A stretch of 64,000 bases of DNA from Paractinoplanes toevensis (GTDB lineage Bacteria; Actinomycetota; Actinomycetes; Mycobacteriales; Micromonosporaceae), in the NCBI RefSeq assembly GCF_018332695.1, contig NZ_BOQN01000083.1, forward strand, positions 58,090 through 122,089, read 5' to 3'. A model generated the notes under the pieces. That model made no database searches and had not been told where the DNA came from. It worked only from the letters and a program-made list of their open reading frames with translations. This document shows, in pieces, positions 27,621 through 36,125 of this stretch. The position numbers were made by a program, and so were the translations under genes. The stretch's first letter is position 1; every line of letters starts with the position of its first letter.

Positions 27621-28307
27621 ATGGCGGGACGCATGATCAACGGTGCGGCCGCCCTCGCCGAGCTGATCCGCACGGCGGAGGAGACCGATGAGCCGGGCGT
27701 GCACCGGGTCCTGCCGGTGGCACCCGAGCTGAGCGGTCTGCTGCCCGGCCGTGGGCTGCGCCGGGGCAGCACGGTCGCGGTGGCCACCGGGCGGGCGGCA
27801 CCCGCCGGCGGCGGCACGTCACTGATGCTCGCGCTGCTGGCCGAGGCGTCCCGGGCCGGCTCCTGGTGTGCCGTGGTCGGAGTGCCGGCCCTGGGCGCGC
27901 TCGCCGCCCAGGAGAGCGGCATCGTCCTGGAACGGCTCGCCCTCGTGCCCAACCCCGGTCCCGACTGGCCCACCGTGGTGGCCGCGCTGATCGACGGCGT
28001 CGACGTGGTGGTCACCGCGGTGCCCGGCCCGGTCGCGGCCACGGTGTCCGGCCGCCTGGCCGCCCGGGCCCGGCAGCGGGGCAGCGTGCTCGTGCCGTTC
28101 GGCCGGTGGGACGGCGCCGACGTGACGCTGCGGGTCACCGAGGGCCGCTGGGAAGGACTGTCCGCCGGCCGGGGCCGGCTGCGCCGCCGCGAGGTGACGA
28201 TCCTGGCCCGGGGCCGCGGCGCCGCCAGCCGCCCCAAGGAGATAACCATGTGGATGCCGGGCGTCACCCGCAAGGCCGCTCGCTGTCTGCGGGTGTTCCG
28301 TGGATGA
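27621..28307 (+). CDS. imuA: ImuA-like protein of the mutasome
   Basis: A 228-residue RecA-like accessory protein encoded next to imuB. The N-terminal half has the A-E-L-S-G-L-L-P-G-R-G-L-R-R-G-S-T strand-loop typical of ImuA/SulA-like proteins, but the phosphate-binding loop is degenerate. With ImuB and DnaE2 it supports damage-induced mutagenic synthesis. I use the ATG at 27621. A GTG at 27600 would add 7 residues. Its stop overlaps imuB by 8 bp. Confidence 0.82.
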   Translation: MAGRMINGAAALAELIRTAEETDEPGVHRVLPVAPELSGLLPGRGLRRGSTVAVATGRAAPAGGGTSLMLALLAEASRAGSWCAVVGVPALGALAAQESGIVLERLALVPNPGPDWPTVVAALIDGVDVVVTAVPGPVAATVSGRLAARARQRGSVLVPFGRWDGADVTLRVTEGRWEGLSAGRGRLRRREVTILARGRGAASRPKEITMWMPGVTRKAARCLRVFRG

Positions 28308-30273
28308 GGTGCGGACCCTGCTGGTGTGGTGCCCGGACTGGCCGGTGACCGCGGCCGACATCGTCGACGGGGTGGACGCGGCCGGCCCGGTGGCCGTCCT
28401 GCGGGAAAACCGGGTGGTCGCCTGTTCCGAGGCGGCCCGGCAGGACGGCGTACGCCGTGGTCTGCGGCGCCGGGAAGCGCAGAGCCGGTGCCCGCGACTG
28501 GTGGTCGTCGACCACGACCCCGGGCGGGACGCCCGGGCCTTCGAGGCCGTCGTCGCCGCGGTCGAGGAGGTTGCGGTCGGGGTCGAGGTGATCCGGCCGG
28601 GAGCGCTCGCGCTCGCCGCCCGCGGTCCGGCCCGCTATTTCGGCGGGGAGGAGGCCGCGGCCGAGCGGATCGTCGAGCAGATCGCCGAGACCTGCGCGGT
28701 GGAGAGCCAGGTCGGGATCGCCGACGGGGTGTTCGCGGCCGGTCTCGCGGCCCGCGACGGCCGGGTGCTCGGCCCGGGCGAGACCGTGGCGTTCCTGGCC
28801 GGCCGGCCGATCGCCGCGCTGGACCGGCCCGAGCTGGTCGACCTGCTCAAACGGCTCGGCGTCAAGACGCTGGGCGACTTCGCGGCGCTGCCCGCCGGGG
28901 ACGTGCTGACCCGGTTCGGCTTCGACGGGGCCCTCGCCCACCGGCTCGCGAGCGGCCGCGACCACCGCCCCTTGGCCGTGCGCCGGCCGCCACCCGACCT
29001 GGACGTCGCCGACACCTACGACGAACCGCTGGACCGGGTCGACGTGGCCGCGTTCGCCGGTAAAGCGCTGGCCGAGCGCCTGCACGACCGGCTCGCCGCG
29101 CACGGCCTGGCCTGCACCCGGCTCGGCATCGAGGCGGTCACCGCCGACGGCCAGGAGCTGCACCGGGTGTGGCGGCACGACGGCACGCTGACCGCGGCCG
29201 CCATCGCCGAACGGGTCCGCTGGCAACTCGACGGCTGGCTCACCGGCGCCCGGCGCGGCGCGCCCGCCCGTCCCACCGCCGGTCTGGTGCGGCTGCGCCT
29301 GATCCCCGACGGCGTCCTGGTCCATCTAGGACTCCAGCCGGGCCTGTGGGGCGACGCCGGCGCCGACCGCGAGCGAGCCCACCGCGCCTTCAGCCGGGTG
29401 CAGGGCCTGCTCGGCCCCGAAGCCCTGGTGACGCCGGTGCCCACCGGCGGCCGCTCGGCCGACGACCAGATCCGCCTGGTCCCCTGGGGCGACGAGCGCG
29501 ACCCCCACCGCCCCACGGCCCCGCACACCGACCCCATCCCCGACCTGATCACCGTCCCCTTGCAGGCCCACGCCGAGGCCGAGGTCATTGAGCTGCCGTT
29601 CCGCAGATCAGCCCCGCCCGCGGAGAGGGAAGCCCTGGCCACGATCTCCCACCTGCCCGCGCCCAAGGGCGACGACGGCCCGGCGCCGGCCCGGCGGCTC
29701 GCGCTGGTGCCACCCGTCGGCCAGGCACCCGAGCACCCCGCGCCCGTGGCCGCGCTCACGCCCGCGCCTGCGCACCCCGCGTCGGTTCAGGCCGCGGTGC
29801 ACCCCGCGTCGGTTCAGGCCGCGGTGCACCCTGCGCCGGGTCAGGCCGCGGCGGGCTCAGCTGCCGGAGGGGTCACGGTGATCGCCGTGCCGCCGGGTCC
29901 GCGTAAGGGCGGTGGGCGGCGGGCCGCCGATCCCGCCGCCGGCCTGCCGCCGTGGCCGGGGCGGCTGCCGAAACCCTCACCCGCGGTGGTGCCGCTCCGC
30001 CCGCTGGCCGCGGTGGTGATCGACGACCGCGGTACGCCGGTGGGGGTCAGCGCGCGCCTCGAACTGACCGGCGAACCGGCGGCTCTGATGGTGGAGCGGG
30101 GCAGCCCGATCGAGATCAGCGGATGGGCCGGCCCGTGGCCGATCGACGAACGCTGGTGGGCGGCCGGCGAGAGCCGCCGCCGGGCGCGGTTCCAGGTGGC
30201 GCTGACCGACGGGCGGGCGCTGCTGCTGGCCCTGACCGGCGGCCACTGGGCGGTGGAGGCCATCTATGACTGA
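28300..30273 (+). CDS. imuB: ImuB, Y-family polymerase-like mutasome adaptor
   Basis: A 657-residue Y-family protein. The palm region opens with V-W-C-P-D-W-P-V, where active polymerases have acidic residues in a V-D-M-D-A-F-F block. It is therefore expected to be catalytically dead and to serve as a bridge. A probable beta-clamp motif is Q390-I-R-L-V-P-W-G, comparable in position and context to the QLPLWG motif of the mycobacterial protein. The C-terminal third is Pro/Ala-rich with a 27-bp tandem repeat (29772-29850) before a last conserved segment of about 130 residues. GTG start. Confidence 0.92.
   Translation: MDEVRTLLVWCPDWPVTAADIVDGVDAAGPVAVLRENRVVACSEAARQDGVRRGLRRREAQSRCPRLVVVDHDPGRDARAFEAVVAAVEEVAVGVEVIRPGALALAARGPARYFGGEEAAAERIVEQIAETCAVESQVGIADGVFAAGLAARDGRVLGPGETVAFLAGRPIAALDRPELVDLLKRLGVKTLGDFAALPAGDVLTRFGFDGALAHRLASGRDHRPLAVRRPPPDLDVADTYDEPLDRVDVAAFAGKALAERLHDRLAAHGLACTRLGIEAVTADGQELHRVWRHDGTLTAAAIAERVRWQLDGWLTGARRGAPARPTAGLVRLRLIPDGVLVHLGLQPGLWGDAGADRERAHRAFSRVQGLLGPEALVTPVPTGGRSADDQIRLVPWGDERDPHRPTAPHTDPIPDLITVPLQAHAEAEVIELPFRRSAPPAEREALATISHLPAPKGDDGPAPARRLALVPPVGQAPEHPAPVAALTPAPAHPASVQAAVHPASVQAAVHPAPGQAAAGSAAGGVTVIAVPPGPRKGGGRRAADPAAGLPPWPGRLPKPSPAVVPLRPLAAVVIDDRGTPVGVSARLELTGEPAALMVERGSPIEISGWAGPWPIDERWWAAGESRRRARFQVALTDGRALLLALTGGHWAVEAIYD
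29772..29850 (+). repeat. 27-bp in-frame tandem repeat in imuB
   Basis: Two exact copies and one diverged copy of a 27-bp unit beginning GCACCCCGCGTCGG. They encode the nine-residue repeat H-P-A-S-V-Q-A-A-V in the disordered linker of ImuB. The period is a multiple of three, so copy number can change without a frameshift. Confidence 0.85.
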
Positions 30274-30284
30274 GCGAGGCCGCC

Positions 30285-33200
30285 ATGGGCTTCCATAACC
30301 CGCGGATGCCCTGGTCCGAGCTGGAGGAGGCGCTCACCGGACGGCCGGTGAAACCGCCGCCGCCCGAGGAGGGGGTCCGGCGGATCGGGGAGGAGAAACC
30401 GCAGCCGTTCGCCGTGGACCCGCTCGCGGTGGACGCGGACGGCGGGGATTCGCCGGTCTGGAGCCGGAAACGGCAGCCCTATCAGGCGCCGGCGCTGGTG
30501 CCGGGCACCGAGACCACCGTCCCCTACGCCGAACTGCACTGTCACACCAACTTCAGCTTTCTCGACGGGGCCAGCCACCCGGAGGAACTCGCCGAGGAGG
30601 CGGCCCGGCTCGGACTCACCGGACTCGCCGTCACCGACCACGACGGGTTCTACGGAGTGGTCCGGTTCTCCGAGGCGGCGGGCAAGCTGAAACTGCCGAC
30701 GATCTTCGGGGCGGAGCTCTCCCTCGGCCTGACCGGACCGCAGAACGGCGAGCCCGATCCGGAGGGCCGGCATCTGCTGGTGCTGGCCCGGGACGCCGCG
30801 GGTTACGCCGCGCTGGGCCGGACCATCGGCGAAGGGCAGCTCGCCGGGGGTGAGAAGGGCAAACCGGACTACGGCTCGGTGGAGAAGATCGCCGAGGAGC
30901 TGCGCGGGCATGTGCTGGTGCTGACCGGCTGCCGCAAGGGGATCGTCCCGGAGGCGCTGGCCACCGGCGGGATCGACCGGGCGGCCGGAGAGCTCGACCG
31001 GCTGGCCGAACTCTTCGGGGCCGGCAACGTGGTGGTCGAGCTGACCGACCACGGCAACCCCGACGACGGTGACCGCAACGACGTGCTCTACGAGCTGGCC
31101 CGCAGCCGCCGGCTGGGCGCCGTCGCCACCAACAACGTGCACTACGCGGTCCCGGCCCGGCGCCGGCTCGCCACCACGCTCGCCGCGGTCCGGGCCCGTC
31201 GCAGCCTCGACGAGATCGACGGCTGGCTGCCCGCGGCCGGCACCGCCCACCTGCGCAGCGGCGCCGAGATGGCCCGCCGGTTCGCCGCCTACCCGGGCGT
31301 GGTCGAGCACGCCGCCGAGCTGGGTGCCGCGCTCGCCTTCGACCTGCAGCTGGTCGCGCCGCAGCTGCCGGCCTTCCCGATCCCGGAGGCCGGGCACACC
31401 GAGATGAGCTGGTTGCGCGAGCTGACCATGCGCGGTGCCCGGGAGCGTTACGGGCTGCCGGAGGAGATGCCGGAGGTCTACGAGAAGCTCGAATACGAGC
31501 TGCGGATGATCGAGGAACTCGATTTCCCTGGCTATTTCCTGATCGTGTACGACATCGCCAGGTTCTGCCGGGAGAAGGACATCTACTGCCAGGGGCGCGG
31601 ATCGGCGGCGAACTCGGCGGTCTGCTTCGCGCTGTACATCACCAATGTGGACGCTTTCGAGTACGACCTGGTCTTCGAACGGTTCCTGGCGCCGGAACGG
31701 GACGGACCGCCGGACATCGACGTGGACATCGAGTCGGACCGGCGCGAGGAGGTCATCCAGTACGTCTACGAGAAACACGGCCGCCGGCACACCGCGCAGG
31801 TCGCCAACGTCATCTCCTACCGCCCCCGCTCGGCGGTGCGGGACGTCGCCAAGGCGTTCGGTTTCTCGCCGGGCCAGCAGGACGCCTGGAGCAAGCAGAT
31901 CGACCGCTGGGGCAGTGTCGCCACGGTCGACGTCGAGGACATCCCCGAGCAGGTCGTGACGTACGCGAACGAGTTGCAGACGTTCCCGCGCCACCTCGGC
32001 ATCCACTCCGGCGGCATGGTGATCTGCGACCGGCCGGTGAGCGAGGTGTGCCCGGTCGAGTGGGGCCGGATGCCGGGCCGCACGGTGCTGCAGTGGGACA
32101 AGGACGACTGCGCCGCGATCAACCTGGTCAAGTTCGACCTGCTGGGCCTGGGCATGCTGTCGGCGCTGCACTACGCGTTCGACATGATCGAGTCCAAGCT
32201 GGACTTCACCAGCATCCGGCCGTCCGACAAGCACGTCTACGCGATGTTGTGCGAGGCCGACTCGGTCGGCGTGTTCCAGGTGGAGAGCCGAGCCCAGATG
32301 GCGACGCTGCCCCGGCTCAAGCCGCAGGTCTTCTACGACCTGGTCGTCGAGGTGGCGCTGATCCGGCCGGGACCGATCCAGGGCGGCTCGGTGCACCCCT
32401 ACATCCGGCGCAAGAACGGCCTGGAGAAGTGGGAGATGCCGCACCCGACGATGGCGCGGGCCCTGGAGAAGACCCTGGGCGTGCCGCTCTTCCAGGAGCA
32501 GCTCATGCAGCTCGCGATGGACTCGGCCGGATTCACCGCGGTGGAGGCCGACAAACTGCGCCGGGCGATGGGCTCGAAACGTTCGGTGCGGCGGATGGAG
32601 GAGATGCGCGAGCGGCTCTACCAGGGGATGGCGGAACGGGGCATCAGCGGGGAACTGGCCGACGACCTGTACGTGAAGCTGTGCGCGTTCGCGAACTACG
32701 GCTTCCCGGAGAGCCACGCGATCAGCTTCGCCTACCTGGTCTACGTGAGCGCCTGGCTCAAGCGTTACCACCCGGCCGCGTTCTGCGCGGCGCTGCTCAA
32801 CGCGCAGCCGATGGGCTTCTACTCGCCGCAGTCGCTGGTCGACGACGCCCGGCGGCACGGGGTGGAGGTGCGCCGGCCGGACATCAACCTCAGTGACGCC
32901 GCCGCCACGCTGGAGTGGACCCCGCAGAGCAAGAAGAAAGCCGGTGAGGACGAGCCCCGGCACGCGTGGGGGCTGGGTGGGCCGGCGGTCCGGCAGGGGC
33001 TCGGCAGCATCCGGACGGTGGGGAAGGAGCTGGCCGAGGCGATCGAGGCGGAGCGGCGGGCGCACGGGCCGTACCGGAATATGGCTGATCTTTCCCGGCG
33101 TACCGGATGTCAGACCTCGCACCTCGAAGCCCTCGCCACCGCTGATGCCTTCGCCGGGTTCGGGCTTTCGCGCCGGGAGGCGCTCTGGGCGGCCGGCGCG

Positions 33201-33683
33201 GCCGCGCAGGACCGGCCGGATCGGCTGCCGGAGACGGTGACCGGGACCGACGCGCCGATGTTGCCCGGGATGAGCGAGGTGGATCGGCTGGTCGCGGACG
33301 TGTGGGCTACCGGGCTGTCGCCGGAGGCGCATCCCGCGCAGTTCCTGCGGGCGGAGTTCGAGCGGGTCGGTGCGTTGCGGATCTCGCAGCTGGCGGCGGT
33401 CGAGGCGGGCACCCGGATCCGGGTGGGCGGGATCGTCACGCATCGGCAGCGGCCGGCCACCGCGGGCGGGGTGACGTTCGTGAACCTGGAGGACGAGAGC
33501 GGGATGTTGAACGTGACCTGTTCGCCGGGGCTGTGGCAGCGGTACAGGCGGGTGGCGCGGACCAGTTCGGCGCTGATCGTGCGGGGGCGCCTGGAGAAGG
33601 CCGAGGGGGTGCTCAACCTGGTCGCGGATCGGCTCGACGCGGCCACGCCGCCGGTCACCCCGGCATCCCGCGACTTCCGGTGA
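30285..33683 (+). CDS. dnaE2: error-prone DNA polymerase III alpha subunit
   Basis: A 1132-residue C-family polymerase of the DnaE2 type, which does translesion synthesis with ImuA' and ImuB. An N-terminal PHP domain starts near residue 82 (A-E-L-H-C-H-T-N-F-S-F-L-D-G). The palm has the catalytic acidic group D477-I-D479-V-D481. The tail ends with an OB-fold (about 1010-1115) and lacks the long C-terminus of replicative DnaE1. It is 11 bp downstream of imuB with a GAGCGAGG site, so the whole cassette HEPN-imuA-imuB-dnaE2 is one transcript. Confidence 0.96.
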   Translation: MGFHNPRMPWSELEEALTGRPVKPPPPEEGVRRIGEEKPQPFAVDPLAVDADGGDSPVWSRKRQPYQAPALVPGTETTVPYAELHCHTNFSFLDGASHPEELAEEAARLGLTGLAVTDHDGFYGVVRFSEAAGKLKLPTIFGAELSLGLTGPQNGEPDPEGRHLLVLARDAAGYAALGRTIGEGQLAGGEKGKPDYGSVEKIAEELRGHVLVLTGCRKGIVPEALATGGIDRAAGELDRLAELFGAGNVVVELTDHGNPDDGDRNDVLYELARSRRLGAVATNNVHYAVPARRRLATTLAAVRARRSLDEIDGWLPAAGTAHLRSGAEMARRFAAYPGVVEHAAELGAALAFDLQLVAPQLPAFPIPEAGHTEMSWLRELTMRGARERYGLPEEMPEVYEKLEYELRMIEELDFPGYFLIVYDIARFCREKDIYCQGRGSAANSAVCFALYITNVDAFEYDLVFERFLAPERDGPPDIDVDIESDRREEVIQYVYEKHGRRHTAQVANVISYRPRSAVRDVAKAFGFSPGQQDAWSKQIDRWGSVATVDVEDIPEQVVTYANELQTFPRHLGIHSGGMVICDRPVSEVCPVEWGRMPGRTVLQWDKDDCAAINLVKFDLLGLGMLSALHYAFDMIESKLDFTSIRPSDKHVYAMLCEADSVGVFQVESRAQMATLPRLKPQVFYDLVVEVALIRPGPIQGGSVHPYIRRKNGLEKWEMPHPTMARALEKTLGVPLFQEQLMQLAMDSAGFTAVEADKLRRAMGSKRSVRRMEEMRERLYQGMAERGISGELADDLYVKLCAFANYGFPESHAISFAYLVYVSAWLKRYHPAAFCAALLNAQPMGFYSPQSLVDDARRHGVEVRRPDINLSDAAATLEWTPQSKKKAGEDEPRHAWGLGGPAVRQGLGSIRTVGKELAEAIEAERRAHGPYRNMADLSRRTGCQTSHLEALATADAFAGFGLSRREALWAAGAAAQDRPDRLPETVTGTDAPMLPGMSEVDRLVADVWATGLSPEAHPAQFLRAEFERVGALRISQLAAVEAGTRIRVGGIVTHRQRPATAGGVTFVNLEDESGMLNVTCSPGLWQRYRRVARTSSALIVRGRLEKAEGVLNLVADRLDAATPPVTPASRDFR

Positions 33684-33739
33684 GCTATTCTCCCGCTTTG
33701 CACCATTAACGGCGTACGCCAAAAAAGCGGGGGAATAGC
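33684..33739 (+). promoter_or_regulatory. 16-bp hairpin over the ribosome binding site of the inhibitor gene
   Basis: The first base after the dnaE2 stop starts a 16-base arm (33684-33699) that pairs with 33724-33739 with one G-T wobble. The loop is 24 nt. The second arm contains the purine-rich GCGGGGGAA site, 2 bases before the ATG at 33742. It may terminate dnaE2 transcripts, hide the ribosome binding site of the next gene, or both. Confidence 0.7.
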
Positions 33740-33741
33740 AC

Positions 33742-34152
33742 ATGTTCACCACCATCGTGGGTCTTGCGGCGTCAGCCGCGCTCGTCGCCGGCGGAGCGGC
33801 GGCGCCGGGGCCGCGGGATCACGCCGGCTATGCGAGCTCGAATCTGACGCTCAGTTACCGGGCGGACGCCGGGTTCGCCGCCGCGGTCAAACTCAAGTGC
33901 GACCCGGTCGGCGGCGGCCATCCGCACGCCGACCTGGCCTGCGCCGAACTTGCCGAGGTCGGCGGCGAGGTGGACCGGATCGTGCCGGCCAAGAAGATGT
34001 GCATCCTGATCTACGCGCCGGTCGTCGCGGAGATCGCCGGCGACTGGCGCGGCACCACCGTCACGTGGAGTCACAAGTTCGGCAACATCTGCGAGATGCG
34101 CCGGGCCACCGCCGACCTCTTCGACTTCCAGGCCGGCGGTCGAAACGGGTAA
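33742..34152 (+). CDS. subtilisin inhibitor-like (SSI family) secreted protein
   Basis: A 136-residue exported protein of the Streptomyces subtilisin inhibitor family (MEROPS I16). A short signal peptide (about 1-21) is followed by the SSI pattern: C53-D-P-V-G-G-G-H-P, A-C67, C87-I-L-I-Y-A-P-V and F-G-N-I-C117-E-M, giving four Cys for the two usual disulfides. By alignment to SSI the reactive bond is Leu89-Ile90. The conserved P2 Pro is replaced by Ile, which may change the protease target. It follows dnaE2, behind a hairpin covering the ribosome binding site. Confidence 0.85.
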   Translation: MFTTIVGLAASAALVAGGAAAPGPRDHAGYASSNLTLSYRADAGFAAAVKLKCDPVGGGHPHADLACAELAEVGGEVDRIVPAKKMCILIYAPVVAEIAGDWRGTTVTWSHKFGNICEMRRATADLFDFQAGGRNG

Positions 34153-34169
34153 CCGGTGGCAAGGGCCGA

Positions 34170-34184
34170 TACGCTGCCGGGGTG
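34170..34184 (+). promoter_or_regulatory. leaderless promoter of methyltransferase gene
   Basis: TACGCT (34170-34175), 6 bases, then GTG. This is the spacing expected when transcription begins at the start codon itself. No ribosome binding site is present. Confidence 0.55.
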
Positions 34185-34931
34185 GAAACCGCATCGACGC
34201 GTACGGCCCGCCCGCTCGTCAACGCCCGCACCGCCGCCGTCTGGGCGGTGCTGCGCAAGGAGCTCGAGCGGCACGAGGGACGTGAGCTGACCGTCCTCGA
34301 CGTCGGCGGCGGCACCGGTGGCTTCGCCGTGCCGCTCGCCCAGTCCGGACACACCGTCACCGTCGTCGACGCGAGTCCGGACGCGCTCGCCGCTCTCACC
34401 CGGCGGGCCGCCGACGCCGGCGTGGCCGCGCGCATCCGGGCCGTGCAGGGCGACGGCGACGCGCTCGCCGGCCTGGTCGAACCGGGCAGCGTCGACCTGA
34501 TCCTCTGCCACGCGGTGCTCGAGGTGGTCGACCAGCCGGCCGACGTGGTCGCCGCGATCACCGCGGCCCTGCGGCCCGGCGGCGCGGTCAGTGTGCTGGT
34601 GGCCGGCCGCGCCGCGGCCGTCCTCGGGCGGGCCATCAACGGGCATCTGCGGTCGGCGTCCGCGCTGGTCAACGACCCGGAGGGGCACGCCGGCGCGCGC
34701 GACACGCTGCGCCGCCGCTACGACGCGGAAACCGCGGCGGCTCTCCTGCGCTCGGCGGGGCTCGAGGTGGAGGAGACCCATGGCGTACGCGTTCTGGCCG
34801 ATCTCCTGCCGGCCGCGGTCGTCGAGGAGGACCCGCAGGCGCTGCTCGAACTCGAACTGGCCCTGTCCGCGCGGCCGCCGTTTCGGGACATCGCCTCCCA
34901 ACTGCACCTCTTCGCGCGCCGCCGCTCGTGA
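34182..34931 (+). CDS. class I SAM-dependent methyltransferase
   Basis: A 249-residue methyltransferase of the Methyltransf_11/UbiE-like kind. Motif I is V-L-D-V-G-G-G-T-G-G-F, the acidic residue of motif II is V-V-D-A-S, and motif IV is D-L-I-L-C-H-A-V-L-E. A later H-G-V-R-V-L-A-D-L-L segment suggests the CmoA/SmtA-type relatives that often lie near nucleic-acid genes, but the substrate is unknown. The GTG at 34182 is preceded by a -10 box and no ribosome binding site, so it looks leaderless. It overlaps the next gene by 4 nt (GTGA). Confidence 0.85.
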   Translation: METASTRTARPLVNARTAAVWAVLRKELERHEGRELTVLDVGGGTGGFAVPLAQSGHTVTVVDASPDALAALTRRAADAGVAARIRAVQGDGDALAGLVEPGSVDLILCHAVLEVVDQPADVVAAITAALRPGGAVSVLVAGRAAAVLGRAINGHLRSASALVNDPEGHAGARDTLRRRYDAETAAALLRSAGLEVEETHGVRVLADLLPAAVVEEDPQALLELELALSARPPFRDIASQLHLFARRRS

Positions 34932-36082
34932 TCCCCGACCACCTGCCGAAGTCGGCGTTCGAGACGGTGCGGCCCGCCTACGGGTCGGGCAGTCTCGCCG
35001 ACGTGATGCCCAGCGTCGGCTCGGTGCTGGGGGTTCCCGGCATGGCCGACACCCTCGGGCTCGCGGCGTCGCTGGACGGGGTGGAACGGGTCGCGGTGCT
35101 GCTGGTGGACGGCCTCGGGGCCTATCAACTGCCGACCGCCGCGCCGTACTCTCCGGTCCTCACCGACCTCGCGGCCGGCTCCCGCACCCTGACCGCCGGT
35201 TTTCCGTCGACCACCCCGGTCAGCCTGGTCACCCTCGGGACGGGGTCGCTGCCCGGGGCGCACGGCGTGCTCGGCTTCACCGTGAAGCAGCCCGACGGGT
35301 CGATCCTCAACCACATCCAGTGGGACACCAAACCCGATCCGCGCAGCTGGCAGCCGGTGCCGACGGCCTTCGAGCGGGCGGTCGCGGCCGGTCTGCCGGT
35401 CACGGTGGTCAGCCGCCCGGAGTACGCCGGTAGCGGGCTCAGCGTCTCGGCGAACCGGGGCGCGGCGTACGTGGCTGCCTCGAACTCCGACGAACTCGCC
35501 GAGGGCATGCTCGCCGCGCTGTCGGCGGGCCGGGGGCTGGTCTACGGCTACCACCCCGACGTCGACAAGGCCGGCCACGAGAACGGCGTCGACTCACCCC
35601 AGTGGCGGATGGCCGTCACCGGGGTGAACACCCTGCTCGACCGCCTGGTGCACGGGCTGCCGCCGCGGTCGGCGCTGCTGGTGGTGGCCGATCACGGGCA
35701 ACTGAACGTGCCGCTGGCCGGTCGGTTCGATATGGCCGAGATGCCGGAACTCGCGGCCGGCGTGGTCGCGGTGGCCGGCGAGCCGCGGGTCCGCTATCTC
35801 TATCCGGCCGCCGGCGCGCGGGACGACGTGCTCGCCACCTGGCGGAGTGTCCTCGGTTCGGCCGCTCACGTGCTGACCAGGGCGGAAGCGATCGCCGAGG
35901 GCTGGTACGGTCCGGTGCCCGCCGACCATCTGGACCGGATCGGCGAGATCGTCGTGGTCTGCCGGGACCGCACGGTGGTGCTGGCGAGCGACCGAGAACC
36001 GCTGACCGTGGGCCGCCTGATCGCCTACCACGGCTCGCTGACCGCGGCCGAGATGACGATCCCGCTACTGATCGCCCGCTGA
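34928..36082 (+). CDS. alkaline phosphatase superfamily phosphodiesterase
   Basis: A 384-residue type I phosphodiesterase/nucleotide pyrophosphatase (alkaline phosphatase fold). Metal-site motifs are visible: L-L-V-D-G-L-G at about residue 58, the nucleophile Thr/Ser region P-S-T-T-P-V-S, the D-x-x-x-H motif in H-P-D-V-D-K-A-G-H-E-N-G, and V-V-A-D-H-G-Q near residue 255. There is no signal peptide, so it is probably cytoplasmic. It is co-translated with the methyltransferase. The physiological substrate is unknown. Confidence 0.87.
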   Translation: MIPDHLPKSAFETVRPAYGSGSLADVMPSVGSVLGVPGMADTLGLAASLDGVERVAVLLVDGLGAYQLPTAAPYSPVLTDLAAGSRTLTAGFPSTTPVSLVTLGTGSLPGAHGVLGFTVKQPDGSILNHIQWDTKPDPRSWQPVPTAFERAVAAGLPVTVVSRPEYAGSGLSVSANRGAAYVAASNSDELAEGMLAALSAGRGLVYGYHPDVDKAGHENGVDSPQWRMAVTGVNTLLDRLVHGLPPRSALLVVADHGQLNVPLAGRFDMAEMPELAAGVVAVAGEPRVRYLYPAAGARDDVLATWRSVLGSAAHVLTRAEAIAEGWYGPVPADHLDRIGEIVVVCRDRTVVLASDREPLTVGRLIAYHGSLTAAEMTIPLLIAR

Positions 36083-36109
36083 CCTCCGACTTTTGTCAGA
36101 GGGTCCGGC

Positions 36110-36125
36110 TAGGGTCCCTGACGTG
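36110..36125 (+). promoter_or_regulatory. leaderless promoter of dinB
   Basis: TAGGGT (36110-36115), 7 bases, then GTG at 36123. No ribosome binding site lies before this GTG. Confidence 0.5.

Noticed and set aside
30264..33755. 1163-residue minus-strand open frame opposite dnaE2
   Set aside because: Its sequence is His/Arg/Gly/Val-rich with no domain. The plus strand carries an unmistakable DnaE2.
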